A stretch of DNA of 64,000 nucleotides from Variovorax sp. SG517 (GTDB lineage: Bacteria > Pseudomonadota > Gammaproteobacteria > Burkholderiales > Burkholderiaceae_C), in NCBI RefSeq assembly GCF_013376045.1, contig NZ_JABMJG010000005.1, positions 442,080 to 506,079 of the forward strand. The letters run 5' to 3'. Of this stretch, positions 28,714-36,189 are shown piece by piece. The position numbers and the translations under genes are program-made. The number at the start of each line of letters is the position of its first letter. Position 1 is the first letter of the stretch. The notes beneath the pieces were generated by a model. That model was not told the DNA's origin and searched no databases. It was given only the letters and a program-made list of their open reading frames with translations.

Positions 28714-28761
28714 TGTCCTGCAGCCCCCAGGCCGGCGCCAGTGGACGCCGGTGTCGGAATG

Positions 28762-29577
28762 TCAGCGGTTCTCGAAGACCGGCGGGCGCTTCTGCAGGAA
28801 GGCGCTCACGCCCTCGCGGAAGCTGGGCCGGTCGATCAGCTCGCGCTGGCGCTCGCTCTCGTAGTGCAGTTGTTCCTTCAGCGTGTGGCGCTCCGAAGCC
28901 TCGAAGGCTTCGCGCGCCTCGATCACCGCGTGCGCCGGCAGGCGGGCGAGGCGCTGCGCGATGCCCTTGGCCTCTTCGAGCAGCTGCTCGTCGTCCACGC
29001 AGGCCCAGATCAGGCCCCACTGCACCGCGCGGCCCGCGCCCACGCGCTCGTCGAGCAGTGCCATGCCCATGGCGCGGGCTCGGCCGGCGCGACGCGGAAT
29101 CGCCCAGGTGCAGCCGAGGTCCGGCACGATGCCGAGCTTGGGCAGGAAGGGCAGGTAGAAGTAGGCGCTGCGTGCCGCGATGGTCACGTCGGCCGCGAGC
29201 GCCAAGCCCACGCCCGCACCGGCGGCCGGACCGTTCACCGCCGCGACCACCGGCACCGGCAGCGTGCGCAGCGTCTCGATCAGCGGGTTGCTCAGGCTCT
29301 GCATCCACTCGGCTGTCTGCGTGCCGAGCGACTTGCCCTCTTCGGGCGGCGCCATCGCGCTCAGGTCGGCGCCCACGCAGAAGGCCTTGCCGGCGCCGGT
29401 GAGGATCACCGCGCGCACCGAGCGGTCGTCGCGGATGCGCTCCAGCGCATCGCGCAGTTCGACCTGCAGGCCCTGCGCGATAGGGTTGAGCTTGGCGGGC
29501 AGGTTCAGCGTCAGCGTCGCGATGCCGTCGGCCTGCTCCTGGAGGATGAAGGGTTGTGCGGGGGTGTCGGAACTCAT
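28762..29577 (-). CDS. Enoyl-CoA hydratase/isomerase, PaaG-like
   Basis: A 271-residue crotonase-fold enzyme acting on acyl-CoA thioesters. The oxyanion-hole motifs are KAFCVGADLSAM near 65 and NGPAAGAGVGLALAADV near 107. The active-site segment reads FLPKLGIVPDLGCTWAIPR, with Asp where hydratases have Glu, as in PaaG (ring-epoxide CoA isomerase) and related isomerases, so an isomerase role is more likely than plain hydration. ATG at 29577 gives MSSDTPAQPFILQEQADGI; the longer frame upstream is unrelated. Alone between pfp and the DUF2917 gene. Confidence 0.85.
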   Translation of the reverse strand: MSSDTPAQPFILQEQADGIATLTLNLPAKLNPIAQGLQVELRDALERIRDDRSVRAVILTGAGKAFCVGADLSAMAPPEEGKSLGTQTAEWMQSLSNPLIETLRTLPVPVVAAVNGPAAGAGVGLALAADVTIAARSAYFYLPFLPKLGIVPDLGCTWAIPRRAGRARAMGMALLDERVGAGRAVQWGLIWACVDDEQLLEEAKGIAQRLARLPAHAVIEAREAFEASERHTLKEQLHYESERQRELIDRPSFREGVSAFLQKRPPVFENR

Positions 29578-29609
29578 GGCATCGATGGTTCGATGCGCAT
29601 GGGGCCCGG

Positions 29610-29978
29610 TCAAGCCGGGGACAACCCGTGGGGCCGCAGTCGCCATGGCGACCATGCGCGCGGCGAAGGCGCGGGCAGCGGCATTGCGGCCGGGCGTGCG
29701 TCCGACACCGTGATGCACGACGGCTCCAGCGCCGACACCAGCACGCGCCGGTGGTCGCCGCCCTCGAAGCGCTCGCCGGGCTCCAGCACGATGTCGCGCG
29801 TGTCGCTGTCGATGGTGATCCACACCGAGCCGCTGCGGCATTCGATGCCCACGCCTGCGCCGTCGGGCACGGCGAAGACCGAGCGCTTCGGCAGGCTCAC
29901 ATGGAAGCGGGAAGAGCTGGACGAGAAAGTCACGGAGGGAAAGGAAGAAGAGGTGGAAGAGGAGGACGAGGTGCTCAT
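29610..29978 (-). CDS. DUF2917-domain protein
   Basis: A 122-residue protein with a Ser-rich N-terminus (MSTSSSSSTSSSFPS) followed by the DUF2917 core: GAGVGIECRSGSVWITIDSDTRDIVLEPGERFE, a small cupin-like beta segment, then HRRVLVSALEPSCITVSD. The ATG at 29978 has GGAG seven bases upstream; ATG at 29990 is an alternative. Divergent from a LysR-type gene with an inverted repeat between them, a pairing I know for this family, so the regulator probably controls it. Biochemical function unknown. Confidence 0.75.
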   Translation of the reverse strand: MSTSSSSSTSSSFPSVTFSSSSSRFHVSLPKRSVFAVPDGAGVGIECRSGSVWITIDSDTRDIVLEPGERFEGGDHRRVLVSALEPSCITVSDARPAAMPLPAPSPRAWSPWRLRPHGLSPA

Positions 29979-29995
29979 GGCAAGCTCCATTGCAT

Positions 29996-30019
29996 TCACT
30001 ATGCGAATGAATATAGTGA
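29996..30019. promoter_or_regulatory. Probable LysR-type operator between DUF2917 and LysR genes
   Basis: TCACTAT and ATAGTGA are perfect 7-base arms separated by 10 bases, lying in the 82-base divergent region. The T-N-A spaced dyad is the form LysR-type regulators bind, and the flanks are AT-rich in an otherwise GC-rich region. Confidence 0.55.
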
Positions 30020-30060
30020 GCCGAGTCCCTCTTTGCACACGGTCATTTGGAACTCGTTGC

Positions 30061-30996
30061 ATGCGTCCAGAGAATGCGAAAGCCCCCGGCGCCATCGGCG
30101 GCGAACTTCCCCCGCTCGAACTGCTGCGCAGCTTCGAGGCGGCCGCGCGCCGGCTGAGCTTCACGCTGGCGGCAGCCGAACTGCACCTCACGCAGTCGGC
30201 CGTCAGCCGGCAGATCCAGCAGCTGGAGGCCAGCCTGGGCGTGCTGCTGTTCGAGCGTCGCCACCGCGCGCTGTCGCTCACCGAGGCCGGCGGCGTGCTG
30301 CAGCGCGCGGTCACCGACAGCCTGGAGCGTTTGCGCGACGCCACCGCGCGGGTGCGTGCGAGCTCCGCGCCGCGGCAGGTGGCGATCACCACCACGCCGG
30401 GCTTCGCGTCGATCTGGCTCATACCGAAGCTGGCGCGCTTCACCGGCAGCCATCCGCAGGTCGACGTGCGCGTGTCGGCCACGCTGGACGTGCTCGACCT
30501 GGAAAGCACCCGCATCGACCTCGCGGTGCGCTTCGTGCCCATCGGCCGCGGCGTGGGGCCGGCGCTGTTCGAGGAGTCGGTGATCCCGCTGTGCGCGCCG
30601 CAGGTGGCTGCATCGCTGCGCGAGCTGTCCGATTTCTCGAAGCTCACGCTGCTGACGGTCGAGTACCCCGACCACAGCGAAGCGCCCACCGCCGACTGGG
30701 AGCCCTGGCTCAAGGTGATGGGGCTGGACGACCTGCGCATGAAGAGCACGCTGCGCTTCACGCAGTACGCCGACGCCGTCTCCGCCGCAGTGGTGGGCCA
30801 GGGCGTGGTGATCGGCCGGCTGCCGCTGCTGAGCGAGCTGGTGCGCGACGGCCGGCTCGTGGCGCCGCTGGGCGAGGGCGTTGCCTCGCACCGCGGCTAC
30901 TTCATCGAGATGTCCAGGCGCGCCGCGGGCAACCGCGACGCGCAGGAGTTCGCGCAATGGCTGCGCGACGAGGCCGAGGCCGCGCAGCGCAATTGA
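30061..30996 (+). CDS. LysR-family transcriptional regulator (GcvA-like)
   Basis: A 311-residue DNA-binding regulator. The N-terminal winged helix is LELLRSFEAAARRLSFTLAAAELHLTQSAVSRQIQQLE, residues about 20-58, with the FxxAARxxSFTxAAxELxxTQSAVSRQI pattern of GcvA-type proteins; the effector domain follows (AITTTPGFASIWLIPKLARF). Likely autoregulated through the inverted repeat at 29996-30019 and acting on the divergent DUF2917 gene. Ends convergently with the fasciclin gene. Confidence 0.9.
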   Translation: MRPENAKAPGAIGGELPPLELLRSFEAAARRLSFTLAAAELHLTQSAVSRQIQQLEASLGVLLFERRHRALSLTEAGGVLQRAVTDSLERLRDATARVRASSAPRQVAITTTPGFASIWLIPKLARFTGSHPQVDVRVSATLDVLDLESTRIDLAVRFVPIGRGVGPALFEESVIPLCAPQVAASLRELSDFSKLTLLTVEYPDHSEAPTADWEPWLKVMGLDDLRMKSTLRFTQYADAVSAAVVGQGVVIGRLPLLSELVRDGRLVAPLGEGVASHRGYFIEMSRRAAGNRDAQEFAQWLRDEAEAAQRN

Positions 30997-31018
30997 CGAA
31001 AGCGCAGAGCCGGGCCGA

Positions 31019-31594
31019 TCAACCCGGCAGCAGCACCTTGTTCACGACGTGGATCACTCCGTTCGACTGGTAGACGTTGGCGATCGTCACCGTCGCCGTG
31101 CCGCCCTTGGCGTCGGTCACCAGCACGTTGCCGCCGCTCATCGTCGCTGTCAGCGTGCCGCCGCTCGCGGTCTTCAGCGTGGCCTTGCCGCCGCCTGCGT
31201 TGATCGCGCTCATGAGCGCAGCGCCATCGAGCTTGCCGGGCACGACGTGGTAGGTCAGCACCTTGGTCAGCGTGGGCTTGTTCTCGGGCTTGAGCAGCGT
31301 GTCCACCGTGCCGGCGGGCAGCGCCGCAAAGGCCGCGTTGGTGGGCGCGAACACGGTGAAGGGGCCGGGGCTCTTCAGCGTGCCGACGAGATCGGCGGCC
31401 TTCACGGCGGCGACCAGCGTGGTGTGGTCCTTCGAGTTCACGGCGTTGTCGACGATGTCCTTCGTCGGGTACATCGGCGCGCCGCCGACCATCGGGTTCG
31501 ATGCGCCGCTGCTGCTGTTGCCGCTCATGCCCATGCCGCCCGCGCAGGCTGCGAGAAGGACAGAGACACCGGCTGCGATCACGAGTTTCTTCAT
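31019..31594 (-). CDS. Fasciclin-domain lipoprotein
   Basis: A 191-residue secreted lipoprotein: signal peptide MKKLVIAAGVSVLLAAC with the lipobox Cys near residue 17, a Gly/Ser linker, and one fasciclin (FAS1) domain with DHTTLVAAVKAADLVGTLKSPGPFTVFAPTNAAFAALP, LTYHVVPGKLD and the C-terminal GVIHVVNKVLLPG. FAS1 domains mediate adhesion or stress functions. The ATG at 31594 has AGGAG eight bases upstream. Convergent with the LysR gene. Confidence 0.92.
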   Translation of the reverse strand: MKKLVIAAGVSVLLAACAGGMGMSGNSSSGASNPMVGGAPMYPTKDIVDNAVNSKDHTTLVAAVKAADLVGTLKSPGPFTVFAPTNAAFAALPAGTVDTLLKPENKPTLTKVLTYHVVPGKLDGAALMSAINAGGGKATLKTASGGTLTATMSGGNVLVTDAKGGTATVTIANVYQSNGVIHVVNKVLLPG

Positions 31595-31746
31595 TGAAGT
31601 CTCCTGGAAAGATGATGGATGGTTCGTTCTCGAGGCTCTCTGTGGAAACCGCCAACAGCTCGGAGGCGCGATGCGCTTGAACCTGATACGCCACCTGCGC
31701 GTGATTGGATTCATTCGCCTGCCACGTAGGCTTTGCGCCACACAAG

Positions 31747-31769
31747 CGATGCGCGGTACTTGCGCATCG
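31747..31769. repeat. Perfect inverted repeat in the leader region
   Basis: CGATGCGC-GGTACTT-GCGCATCG: two perfect 8-base arms and a 7-base loop, in non-coding DNA. Could be an RNA hairpin or a protein-binding dyad. Confidence 0.45.
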
Positions 31770-31951
31770 AACGCGTGCTCGACAGAATCCGCCCTTCGTT
31801 TTTCAGCAACAGTTTTTGCTCCCTTCGCGCCCGGCGACGATCGACCTCCCGGGTGCCACACCAATCCAATGAACCGTTTCCTGAACACCTGACCCGCACA
31901 CCGACCGCCCCGGCCGGACGTGCATCCACGCATCCGCCGAGGCCCATCGAC

Positions 31952-31990
31952 AAAGGCCCCGCGCAGCCATTCGCCGGGGCTTTTTTGTTT
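31952..31990 (+). terminator. Intrinsic terminator directly upstream of the unknown gene pair
   Basis: Stem GCCCCG (31956-31961) with CGGGGC (31975-31980), extendable by AAA/TTT outside and CG/CG inside with single-base bulges, followed by TTTTTTGTTTTT. It faces rightward and ends 18 bases before the start codon of the 74-residue gene; no rightward coding gene precedes it. Confidence 0.7.
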
Positions 31991-32008
31991 TTCGGAGTGT
32001 GTGCACAT

Positions 32009-32233
32009 ATGAGTGCTCAACGAAGGGCCCGCGACGACGACAAGCGTCTGGGCCGGTTCTATTTCTCAGTGCCGAACGCGGCACCCCGCAACCCCGTGGT
32101 GGCCGCGCTGGCACGCCGCGAAGCGAGCCAGAAGGCCGGCCGCCACCTGCGCACCCACAGCGCCGAGCGGCGCGCGCAGAAGGTGGCGCTTCAGAAGGCA
32201 GCGCGCAGCATCGGGAGGTCCGACGATGCGTGA
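32009..32233 (+). CDS. Small basic hypothetical protein, first of unknown pair
   Basis: A 74-residue protein, rich in Arg and Ala: MSAQRRARDDDKRLGRF, then FSVPNAAPRNPVVAALA and a basic C-terminal half with RRAQKVALQKAARSIG. No family recognised; the charge suggests binding to nucleic acid or to an acidic partner. The frame is open well upstream, but the ATG at 32009 is the first start after a terminator hairpin and has GGAG 11 bases before it. Its last codons overlap the next gene by 8 bases, so the two are translationally coupled. Base composition is less GC-rich than the flanking core genes, which may mean transfer. Confidence 0.6.
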   Translation: MSAQRRARDDDKRLGRFYFSVPNAAPRNPVVAALARREASQKAGRHLRTHSAERRAQKVALQKAARSIGRSDDA

Positions 32234-33005
32234 AGACATGGACAAGGTCATCGTCGAGCGGCCGCGAAGCGGCTGGCGTGTGCAGGGCGACGGACGCAAG
32301 TGGCGCAACGGCAAGGAGGCAGGTTCGCGCATCGGCATGAAGCGCGGCTACAAGCACAGGAAGTGGCTCAACGAAAACCTCGCGCCGCTCAAGCGCTGGC
32401 TGCACAAGCAGGTGCACCGGCCATGGGACAAGGTGTATGCGGAGCTGTGCAGCGGCATCGACAAGCGCAGCACGGTGCAGGCGCACATCTTCGAGCACAT
32501 CGAGGACTTCGTGGACCGCGGCGCGGTGATGCGAGATGGCGAAGTGCTGGTGCGCGCTTCCCGGTGGGGGCGCGGCGATCGCGTTCCGCTGGAGGAGGCC
32601 TCCAGGGTGGAGCTTTTCGTGCATCCGGTCACCGGCATCCTGCTGCCCAATCGACGCGTCACACAGGCGCGGCAGCGCGAACGCGGCGAGAGGAACGGGC
32701 AGCATGGAAAGAATGAGGAGCTGTCGTTCGTCGAGATCGACGAACTCACGCAATGGCACCGCGTAAACGGCGACTGGTTCGAGATCACCTTGGCAACCAC
32801 GCCGCCGATGAAGGCGCCCGGTGTCTGGGACAAGCGTTTCGACGTGCTGCGACGCTGCTTCGTCAGGACCACGTGTGCATGGGGCCGGCCGGAGTTCGGC
32901 GAGTCGAGCAACCAAGCGATGTACGGACGCCCCGACGTCTATGCCGCAACCAAGCGCCAACTCAGCCGCAAGGAGATCCGCGCGCGCCTGGGCGAGGACG
33001 CCTGA
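32226..33005 (+). CDS. Conserved hypothetical protein, second of unknown pair
   Basis: A 259-residue soluble protein with no signal peptide or membrane segment. It begins MREDMDKVIVERPRSGW, with a basic N-terminus, then HRKWLNENLAPLKRWLHKQV, RPWDKVYAELCSGIDKRSTVQ, HIFEHIEDFVDRGAVM, VELFVHPVTGILLPN and QWHRVNGDWFEITLA. I recall the blocks VIVERPR, LNENLxPLxRxL, RPWDKVY and STVQxHI in uncharacterised proteins of Planctomycetes, Myxobacteria and Comamonadaceae, but know no function or domain name. The conserved Trp/Asp/Glu residues suggest a defined fold. It overlaps the 74-residue gene by 8 bases; a hairpin sits on its stop codon. Confidence 0.65.
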   Translation: MREDMDKVIVERPRSGWRVQGDGRKWRNGKEAGSRIGMKRGYKHRKWLNENLAPLKRWLHKQVHRPWDKVYAELCSGIDKRSTVQAHIFEHIEDFVDRGAVMRDGEVLVRASRWGRGDRVPLEEASRVELFVHPVTGILLPNRRVTQARQRERGERNGQHGKNEELSFVEIDELTQWHRVNGDWFEITLATTPPMKAPGVWDKRFDVLRRCFVRTTCAWGRPEFGESSNQAMYGRPDVYAATKRQLSRKEIRARLGEDA

Positions 33006-33019
33006 CGCCGTTCGTCAGG
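33001..33019 (+). repeat. Hairpin overlapping the stop codon of the unknown gene
   Basis: CCTGACG-CCGTT-CGTCAGG, perfect 7-base arms and 5-base loop; the TGA stop lies in the left arm. No T-run follows, so it is not a standard intrinsic terminator. Confidence 0.45.
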
Positions 33020-33089
33020 TAGAGCAAAGCCGCAGCGCGCATGATGAAGACTGAAGACGCCGGCGTTGTCGCCGATGAAAGAAAGCACG

Positions 33090-33527
33090 ATGAATCTCAC
33101 CGCCTCCAACTGGTTTCTCTGGGCCGCGCTGTCGGCCGTCTTCGCCGCGCTGACGGCCATCCTCGCCAAGCTCGGGCTGGCCGGCGTCGATTCCGACATG
33201 GCGACGCTGGTGCGCACCGTGGTCATCTTCGCGGTGCTGCTCGTCTTCGTGAACGCCACCGGCAAGTGGACGAACCCGCTGCAGCTGTCGCCGCGCACCT
33301 GGCTCTTTCTCGTGCTCTCGGGGCTCGCGACGGGCGCGTCGTGGGTCTGCTACTTCCGCGCGCTCAAGGTGGGCGATGCTTCGCGCGTCGCGCCGGTCGA
33401 CAAGCTCAGCGTGGTGCTGGTCGTGCTCTTCGCCGTGATGTTCCTGGGCGAGCGGCCATCGGGCCGCGAATGGGCGGGCGTGGCGATGATCGCGGGCGGC
33501 GTGCTGATGCTGGCGATCAAGCGCTGA
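33090..33527 (+). CDS. EamA/DMT-family small membrane transporter
   Basis: A 145-residue inner-membrane protein made of a single EamA unit of five hydrophobic segments: NWFLWAALSAVFAALTAILA, TLVRTVVIFAVLLVFV, WLFLVLSGLATGASWVCYFRAL, and VAPVDKLSVVLVVLFAVMFLGERPS near 100, the family hallmark, ending with a last segment, VAMIAGGVLMLAI. It must work as a dimer, unlike the ten-segment relatives. ATG at 33090 is chosen; in-frame ATG at 33075 is possible. Its 3' end overlaps the convergent MFS gene by 11 bases. Substrate unknown. Confidence 0.82.
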   Translation: MNLTASNWFLWAALSAVFAALTAILAKLGLAGVDSDMATLVRTVVIFAVLLVFVNATGKWTNPLQLSPRTWLFLVLSGLATGASWVCYFRALKVGDASRVAPVDKLSVVLVVLFAVMFLGERPSGREWAGVAMIAGGVLMLAIKR

Positions 33528-34833
33528 GCTGCGCCGCCGGCCGTGCGGACGCGCGCGGCAGCAGGAGGAACGCCAGGTTGCCCGCGGCCAGCATGCCGGC
33601 CACCGTGAAGAACACAGCGCGGAACGGCTCGACACCGTTCACCACGGCCCACGACGCGGCCACGCCGGTGGTCCACTGCATCAGCGAGACGCCGAGGAAC
33701 ATCGCCATGTTCATCAGCGCCATCGCGCGCCCCGTCATCGCGGCCGGGTAGGCGTTCTTGGTGTACGCGTACTGCAGCACGCTGTAGCCCGAGAGAAGGC
33801 CGTAGACGATCGGCAAGCCGATGTCGACCATGCGTGATTGCGTCAGCGCCATCGCGCCGAACATCAGCGTGCCCGCGAGCGCGCAGCCCATCATCCAGCG
33901 CGTGCGCCGCGCGCCTCCCGGGTCCATGCGGCCGAAGAGCGTGGGGCTGATCATGCCGGCGACCGTCATCACCAGCGCGACGTTGCCGCTGGCCACCAGC
34001 GAGAGGCCGTGCCGCTCGTGCAGCACAGGGCCGAGCCACAGCCCGCGCAGCGTGATGAAGGCCGCGTACGACACGCAGGCGAAGCACAGCAGCCCCAGCG
34101 TGTGGGGCATCGCGAACAGCGGCAGCAGCTCGCGCACGGCCTTGCGCAGAGACTGGCGCTCGGTCTGACCCGCAGGCGTGGGGTCTGCTGCGCGCGCAGG
34201 CTCGCGTACGCGCCAGAAGATCAGCATCCACGAAAGCACCGCGAACGCCGCCAGCACCGCATAGCCCACGCGCCACGACGAAGCCTCGATCAGCAGCGCC
34301 AGCGGCGTGCCGGTGAACAGGATGCCCATGCCGGCCAGGCTCATCACCAGCCCCGACATCGCAGTGAAGCGCGAGGCATCGAAGTGCCGCGCGATGAACA
34401 CCGTGCAGGCCAGGAAGGCCGGCGCGCAGCCCACGCCGACCAGCGCCTGCCCCAGCAACAGTGCGTGGAAGTTCGGCGCCATCGCGCACAGCACCGCGCC
34501 CGCGACGGCCAGCGGAAAGGCCGTCAGCACCGTGCGGCGCACGCCCAAGATGTCGATCGACACGCCCATCGCGAGCTGCATGATCCCGAACATGAAGTGG
34601 AAGGTGCCCGCCCAGGTCCCGAGCTCCTGCGGCGTGAGCCCGAAGTGGCTGGTGAGCGGCGTGGCCATCATGGCGCCGACGGTGCGAAAGGCCTGGCTCA
34701 GGGCGAAGGCGGTGGCCAGGGCCACGAGCATGGCGGCCGTGGAAGAAGACCAGCGCGAAGAGCGAGTAAGGCGTGAGCCGGGACCGGCGTTGCCGGATTG
34801 CTCCGCGGGCTTGGGTGCCGCGTTCGGATTCAT
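33517..34833 (-). CDS. MFS transporter
   Basis: A 438-residue inner-membrane protein with about 12 hydrophobic segments and a Ser/Arg-rich cytoplasmic N-terminus (MNPNAAPKPAEQSGNAG). Segment 2-3 loop reads GVSIDILGVRRTVLTAFPLA, the MFS motif A position, and a central loop (RVREPARAADPTPAGQTE) separates the halves. It resembles cyanate/nitrate-type or sugar-type MFS proteins but I cannot name the substrate. Single gene, convergent with EamA and divergent from the DUF1016 gene. Confidence 0.85.
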   Translation of the reverse strand: MNPNAAPKPAEQSGNAGPGSRLTRSSRWSSSTAAMLVALATAFALSQAFRTVGAMMATPLTSHFGLTPQELGTWAGTFHFMFGIMQLAMGVSIDILGVRRTVLTAFPLAVAGAVLCAMAPNFHALLLGQALVGVGCAPAFLACTVFIARHFDASRFTAMSGLVMSLAGMGILFTGTPLALLIEASSWRVGYAVLAAFAVLSWMLIFWRVREPARAADPTPAGQTERQSLRKAVRELLPLFAMPHTLGLLCFACVSYAAFITLRGLWLGPVLHERHGLSLVASGNVALVMTVAGMISPTLFGRMDPGGARRTRWMMGCALAGTLMFGAMALTQSRMVDIGLPIVYGLLSGYSVLQYAYTKNAYPAAMTGRAMALMNMAMFLGVSLMQWTTGVAASWAVVNGVEPFRAVFFTVAGMLAAGNLAFLLLPRASARPAAQLSA

Positions 34834-34975
34834 TGGGAGCGAGAAGCCAGGAAGGTTGGGGCGGTCATGATGCTAGTTGATCATCTTGCGCATGGTCTCG
34901 GCGGCGACGCTTGCGAGGACTCGCCCCGCGAAGAAGGCTGCCTCCATAATTTCCGGACAATCCCAGGGTCGCGCA

Positions 34976-36184
34976 TTGCCAAAGACTGACACTCCCTCCC
35001 GCTCCCGTGCAGCCAAGCCGGAAGCCAAGAAAGCCACCCGGCCGCTTTTCAGCCGCGTGCGAGAGATCCTCGATGCTGCGCGCGCCCGCGTGGTTCGCAC
35101 GGTCAACACCACGCAGGTGGCGGCCAACTGGCTGATCGGGCGCGAGATCGTCGAGGAGGAGCAGCGAGGTCAGCGTCGGGCGGGCTATGGCGCCAAGCTG
35201 CTCGCCGATCTGTCGACGCGCCTGACGGCCGAGTTCGGCCGAGGCTATTCCGCCGACAACCTCGAAGCGTTCAGGCAGTTCTACCTGGACTATCCGCAGT
35301 TGATTTCCGAGACGCCGTCTCGGAAATCGGCCGCGGCGGCGGCACTGCCTCCTCAGACCATTTCCGAGACGGCGTCTCGGAAATCCGGTGACCCGGCGGG
35401 CTGGCATCCTGGGACGCTGCATCCGTCTCTCTCGTGGAGCCATTACCGCCAGCTCCTGCGCGCAGCGCGCCCGGAGGCGCGAGCCTTCTACGAGATCGAA
35501 GCCATCCGCAGCGCGTGGTCGGTGCGCGAACTGCAGCGCCAGATGGCCAGCCTGCTGTACGACCGCCTGGCCAAGAGCAAGGACAAGAAGGGCCTGATGC
35601 GCCTGGCGACGCACGGCCAGGAGGTGATGCAGCCTCTCGATGTCCTGAAGGACCCGGTGGTCATCGAATTCCTGGACTTGCCGGAATCGCCGAAGCTGGT
35701 CGAGTCGAGGCTGGAGCAGGCGCTCATCGAGAACCTGCAGAACTTCCTGCTCGAGCTGGGCAAGGGCTTTGCATTCGTGTCGCGCCAGGAGCGCATCACC
35801 ATCGATGGCGACCACTTCTACATCGACCTGGTCTTCTATCACACGGTGCTCAAGTGCTACGTGCTCATCGATCTCAAGGTCGGCAAGCTCACGCATGGCG
35901 ACCTCGGCCAGATCCAGTTCTATGTGAACTACTACGACCGCGAGCGTCGCACCGAAGGCGACAACCCGACGCTGGGCGTCATCCTTTGTCCGGACAAGAA
36001 CGATGCAGTGGTGAAGTACACCCTGGGCGAGCAGCAGGAGCGCAACATCTTCACCAGCCGCTATCAGCTGCACCTGCCGACGGAGAAGGAGCTTGAGCGC
36101 GAGCTGCGTCGCGAACTCCGCCAGCTGTCGATGGACGAGGTGCCGCTCAAGGCGGCTGCCAGGAAGACCAGGCCGCGCGCATGA
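34976..36184 (+). CDS. PD-(D/E)XK nuclease-domain protein, DUF1016 (YhcG) family
   Basis: A protein of about 402 residues. The N-terminal DUF1016 helical domain has LFSRVREILDAARARVVRTVNTTQVAANWLIGREIVEEEQ; the C-terminal PD-(D/E)XK nuclease core has FYIDLVFYHTVLKCYVLIDLKVG followed by GQIQFYVNYYD. Such proteins are often near restriction-modification or defence genes; here it stands alone. Start is uncertain: TTG at 34976 has AGGG eight bases before it and gives LPKTDTPSRSR; ATG at 34892 would add 28 residues of no clear similarity. Between the two domains two palindromes are inserted in frame, giving ISETPSRKS and ISETASRKS. Composition is less GC-rich than its neighbours, consistent with transfer. 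Confidence 0.82.
   Translation: MPKTDTPSRSRAAKPEAKKATRPLFSRVREILDAARARVVRTVNTTQVAANWLIGREIVEEEQRGQRRAGYGAKLLADLSTRLTAEFGRGYSADNLEAFRQFYLDYPQLISETPSRKSAAAAALPPQTISETASRKSGDPAGWHPGTLHPSLSWSHYRQLLRAARPEARAFYEIEAIRSAWSVRELQRQMASLLYDRLAKSKDKKGLMRLATHGQEVMQPLDVLKDPVVIEFLDLPESPKLVESRLEQALIENLQNFLLELGKGFAFVSRQERITIDGDHFYIDLVFYHTVLKCYVLIDLKVGKLTHGDLGQIQFYVNYYDRERRTEGDNPTLGVILCPDKNDAVVKYTLGEQQERNIFTSRYQLHLPTEKELERELRRELRQLSMDEVPLKAAARKTRPRA
35302..35328. repeat. Palindrome copy 1 inside the DUF1016 gene
   Basis: Twelve-base arms GATTTCCGAGAC and GTCTCGGAAATC around the loop GCC, all inside the coding frame, encoding ISETPSRKS. Its central 25 bases are the exact reverse complement of the second copy. 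Confidence 0.85.
35360..35384. repeat. Palindrome copy 2 inside the DUF1016 gene
   Basis: Eleven-base arms ATTTCCGAGAC and GTCTCGGAAAT around the loop GGC, in frame, encoding ISETASRKS. It starts exactly 57 bases (19 codons) after the matching base of copy 1. Confidence 0.85.
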
Positions 36185-36189
36185 AAAAA

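Larger units (their letters stand above)
31595..32008 (+). other. 414-base stretch without a gene; structured leader candidate
   Basis: No convincing coding frame on either strand. It is less GC-rich than its surroundings. It must contain the leftward promoter of the fasciclin gene near its left end. Reading rightward it contains a perfect 8-base hairpin (31747-31769), a small AGCAA/TTGCT repeat near 31810, and an intrinsic-terminator-like hairpin with a T-run at 31952-31990 just before the unknown gene pair. No rightward gene exists between 30996 and 32009 for that terminator to end, so the stretch may encode a short RNA or a regulated 5' leader. Confidence 0.5.

Noticed and set aside
34976-36184. 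A restriction-modification or defence island around the DUF1016 gene
   Set aside because: Neighbours are an MFS transporter and malate synthase; no methyltransferase, specificity subunit or other defence gene is near.
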